A stretch of DNA of 64,000 nucleotides, taken from Candidatus Eisenbacteria bacterium. GTDB taxonomy: Bacteria; Orphanbacterota; Orphanbacteria; Orphanbacterales; Orphanbacteraceae. Positions 62,720 to 64,000 of the stretch are shown piece after piece. The stretch spans positions 1-64,000 of the forward strand of contig JAFGGD010000012.1 in NCBI GenBank assembly GCA_016930695.1, read 5' to 3'. The notes below the pieces were generated by a model that made no database searches, was not told the DNA's origin, and was given only the letters and a program-made list of their open reading frames with translations. Made by a program: the position numbers and the translations under genes. Within the stretch, counting starts at the first letter, position 1; the number at the start of each line of letters is the position of its first letter.

Positions 62720-62728
62720 GATCCTCTC

Positions 62729-63277
62729 CTAGTCCGACGAACAGCTGTCGTCGATCCAGATCCGGACACGGCTCTCCTCGTCGTTCACCATCACCAGCGT
62801 CTCCCCCTTCTGCTCCGACAGGGTGCGGAAGGCGGCGAGAAGGTCCAGCTCGTTCTCCTCGCCGGCGAGAAGGGCCCGGAAGAAGGAGAGGTGGACCTTC
62901 ACGTCCACGTTCTCGCCGTCCCCCTCGCTGCGGATGAGGATGAAGCTCCCCTTCTTGGCGACGCGCACGTCCTCGTCCACCTCGTCGACGTGGATGTATT
63001 CCCCCTCCTCGGCCTTCTCGAGCGCGTCCAGGATCTTCTCGATCTGCTCGCGGTCGAAGTCCTCGTCGTCGATCACCACGCGACCGTGATGAAAATCGTC
63101 CTCGTCGATCAGCGGCAAAACCGCCTCGACCAGGTCGAAGGGAAGGTTGATCCTCACGGTTTCCCGTCCGCCGTCATCCTCCACGAACACGTGGAGCCAA
63201 TCCGCGGCGTGCGCCGGGCGCGCCGCGAGCCCGAGCAACGTAAAGGCCAGACCCGCGGCGATAGCGATGCGTCTCAT
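62729..63277 (-). CDS. Small acidic exported protein
   Basis: This 182-residue protein has a signal peptide (AIAAGLAFTLLGLAARPAHA). The acidic mature part contains VFVEDDGGRETVRINLPFDL and YIHVDEVDEDVRVAKKGSFI, then SEGDGENVDVKVHLSFFRAL. Short beta-rich units of this sort repeat twice or more. The ATG at 63277 has AAAGGGGG in front. It is the first gene of a two-gene operon with the paralogue at 62258. I do not recognise a named family; similar domains occur in FCB envelope operons as far as I recall. Confidence 0.72.
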   Translation of the reverse strand: MRRIAIAAGLAFTLLGLAARPAHAADWLHVFVEDDGGRETVRINLPFDLVEAVLPLIDEDDFHHGRVVIDDEDFDREQIEKILDALEKAEEGEYIHVDEVDEDVRVAKKGSFILIRSEGDGENVDVKVHLSFFRALLAGEENELDLLAAFRTLSEQKGETLVMVNDEESRVRIWIDDSCSSD

Positions 63278-63490
63278 CTTACGCCCCCTTTCCTCTCCGG
63301 ATGGCCCGGTGGGACTTTCGTTTCCTCCCTCCCCTACGTTCCCTCCCCTCCAATGGTTTCCGGTCCGGACCCCTCCCCCACCGCGCCGCCCCCTTTTTCT
63401 GCTATCCTGGGCTCCGTCGCCGGTCCCGAAGGCCATGCCGGGCCTCGGAACCCCTCCGCACGGGCCGCCGCGCCCGGGGGAGCGAACGCC

Positions 63491-64000
63491 ATGGAACGAC
63501 TCTCCTCGATACTCGCCGACGCCCGCTCCGTCGCGGCCGCGCTCGCCCGCTCCGGATACCCCCCTTTCGTCCTCTCCGGCGCGCCTCCGGAGGAAACGCC
63601 GGTCTTCGTCTTCCACCGCGCGGGCGGGAAACGCCTCGGCGCGAGCCTCCGGCGGCTGGTCCGGAACGGTTACCGCACACTGAGCATGGACGAGTACCTG
63701 AAGACGCGCCGCGGCGCCCGCCCCCCCGGAGAGCGGGAAGCGCTCCTCACCTTCGACGACGGCCTCGCCGACCTCCACCGCACCGTCTTCCCGCTTCTCC
63801 GGGAACACCGCTTCACCGCCGTCTCCTTCATCGCCCCGGCGCGGATCGGCTCGCCCGGCCTCGTGGATTGGGAAGAGGCGCGGCGCATGCATGAATCGGG
63901 GGTGATCGATTTCCAGTCCCACACCCTCTCCCACCGCGCCGTCCCCGCGTCGCCTCGGATCGCCGGCTTCCACCGTCCCACCCGCCGCCCCCCGCTCCCC
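63491..64000 (+). CDS. Polysaccharide deacetylase (NodB-like), truncated by window end
   Basis: The ATG at 63491 opens 170 codons with no stop before the window ends, so only the N-terminal part is seen. The NodB fold shows in VFVFHRAGG, EALLTFDDGLADLHRTVFP (metal-binding FDDG) and the histidine motif FQSHTLSHRAV. By family it removes acetyl groups from surface or wall polysaccharides using a divalent metal. There is no visible signal peptide in this part. The 63278-63490 gap shows no gene. Confidence 0.85.
   Translation, partial: MERLSSILADARSVAAALARSGYPPFVLSGAPPEETPVFVFHRAGGKRLGASLRRLVRNGYRTLSMDEYLKTRRGARPPGEREALLTFDDGLADLHRTVFPLLREHRFTAVSFIAPARIGSPGLVDWEEARRMHESGVIDFQSHTLSHRAVPASPRIAGFHRPTRRPPLP

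Overview
The window is 64 kb of high-GC bacterial chromosome. It reads as an uncultured Gram-negative bacterium of the FCB / Eisenbacteria-Krumholzibacteria type. The evidence is: five large secreted proteins end in the same FlgD-like Ig sorting tail (NPFNP...GVYFSRL...R), there are several lipoproteins and outer-membrane barrels, and C25-type and beta-helix surface proteins sit beside ordinary housekeeping genes (rlmN, eno, ftsB, initiator tRNA). No phage, transposase, integrase or CRISPR array is visible. The taxonomic label is inference.

Layout. 1-1216: gene-poor and repeat-rich, with a 187-bp concentric palindrome and a decayed secreted-protein ORF. 1217-7295 (minus): FN3 lipoprotein, ArsR plus an orphan NtrC-type regulator, a serpin lipoprotein, an HPP membrane protein and an HDOD protein. 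7429-13718 (plus): rlmN, NtrY-like kinase, NtrC-type regulator, an outer-membrane barrel with a glycogen-binding-like domain, and a DUF4390 protein. 13820-17331 (minus): ECF sigma, DUF4097, zinc-finger anti-sigma and a bactofilin-like membrane protein, with an ECF-type promoter in front. 17615-19527 (plus): eno, ftsB, tRNA-fMet. 19595-28474: Na+/solute symporter, then a coupled M20 amidohydrolase/alanine racemase pair, then a minus-strand poly-gamma-glutamate operon (pgsB-pgsC-pgsW plus an unknown exported protein), then a small lipoprotein.

28479-38922 (minus) is a putative five-gene surface operon behind a good sigma70-like promoter: beta-helix protein, C25-like protein, outer-membrane barrel, LVIVD/FN3/SUMF1 lipoprotein and an acyltransferase-like membrane protein. 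39460-44286 holds a second giant C25-like protein on the plus strand. Both C25-like proteins keep the nucleophile cysteine but have Trp where gingipains have the catalytic His.

44384-55131 (minus) is the most unusual region. One direction carries a response regulator with two Lrp/ACT-like domains, NuoE-like and NuoF/HydB-like subunits, a 1233-residue flavoprotein that joins a [2Fe-2S] domain, a GltD/NfnB-like FAD/NADPH module, [4Fe-4S] clusters and a NuoG/FdhA-like domain without a catalytic Cys/Sec, a PAS histidine kinase with a Cys-rich PAS, and an NtrC-like regulator that has lost its GAFTGA loop and Walker B acids. I read this as an NAD(P)H/ferredoxin redox complex, possibly electron-bifurcating, packaged with its own signalling system.

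55519-64000: an unknown membrane protein, a secreted EEP-family nuclease/phosphatase-like protein, a beta-helix protein, a tightly overlapped methyltransferase/membrane protein/NTPase operon, two related small acidic exported proteins, and the start of a polysaccharide deacetylase cut by the window end.
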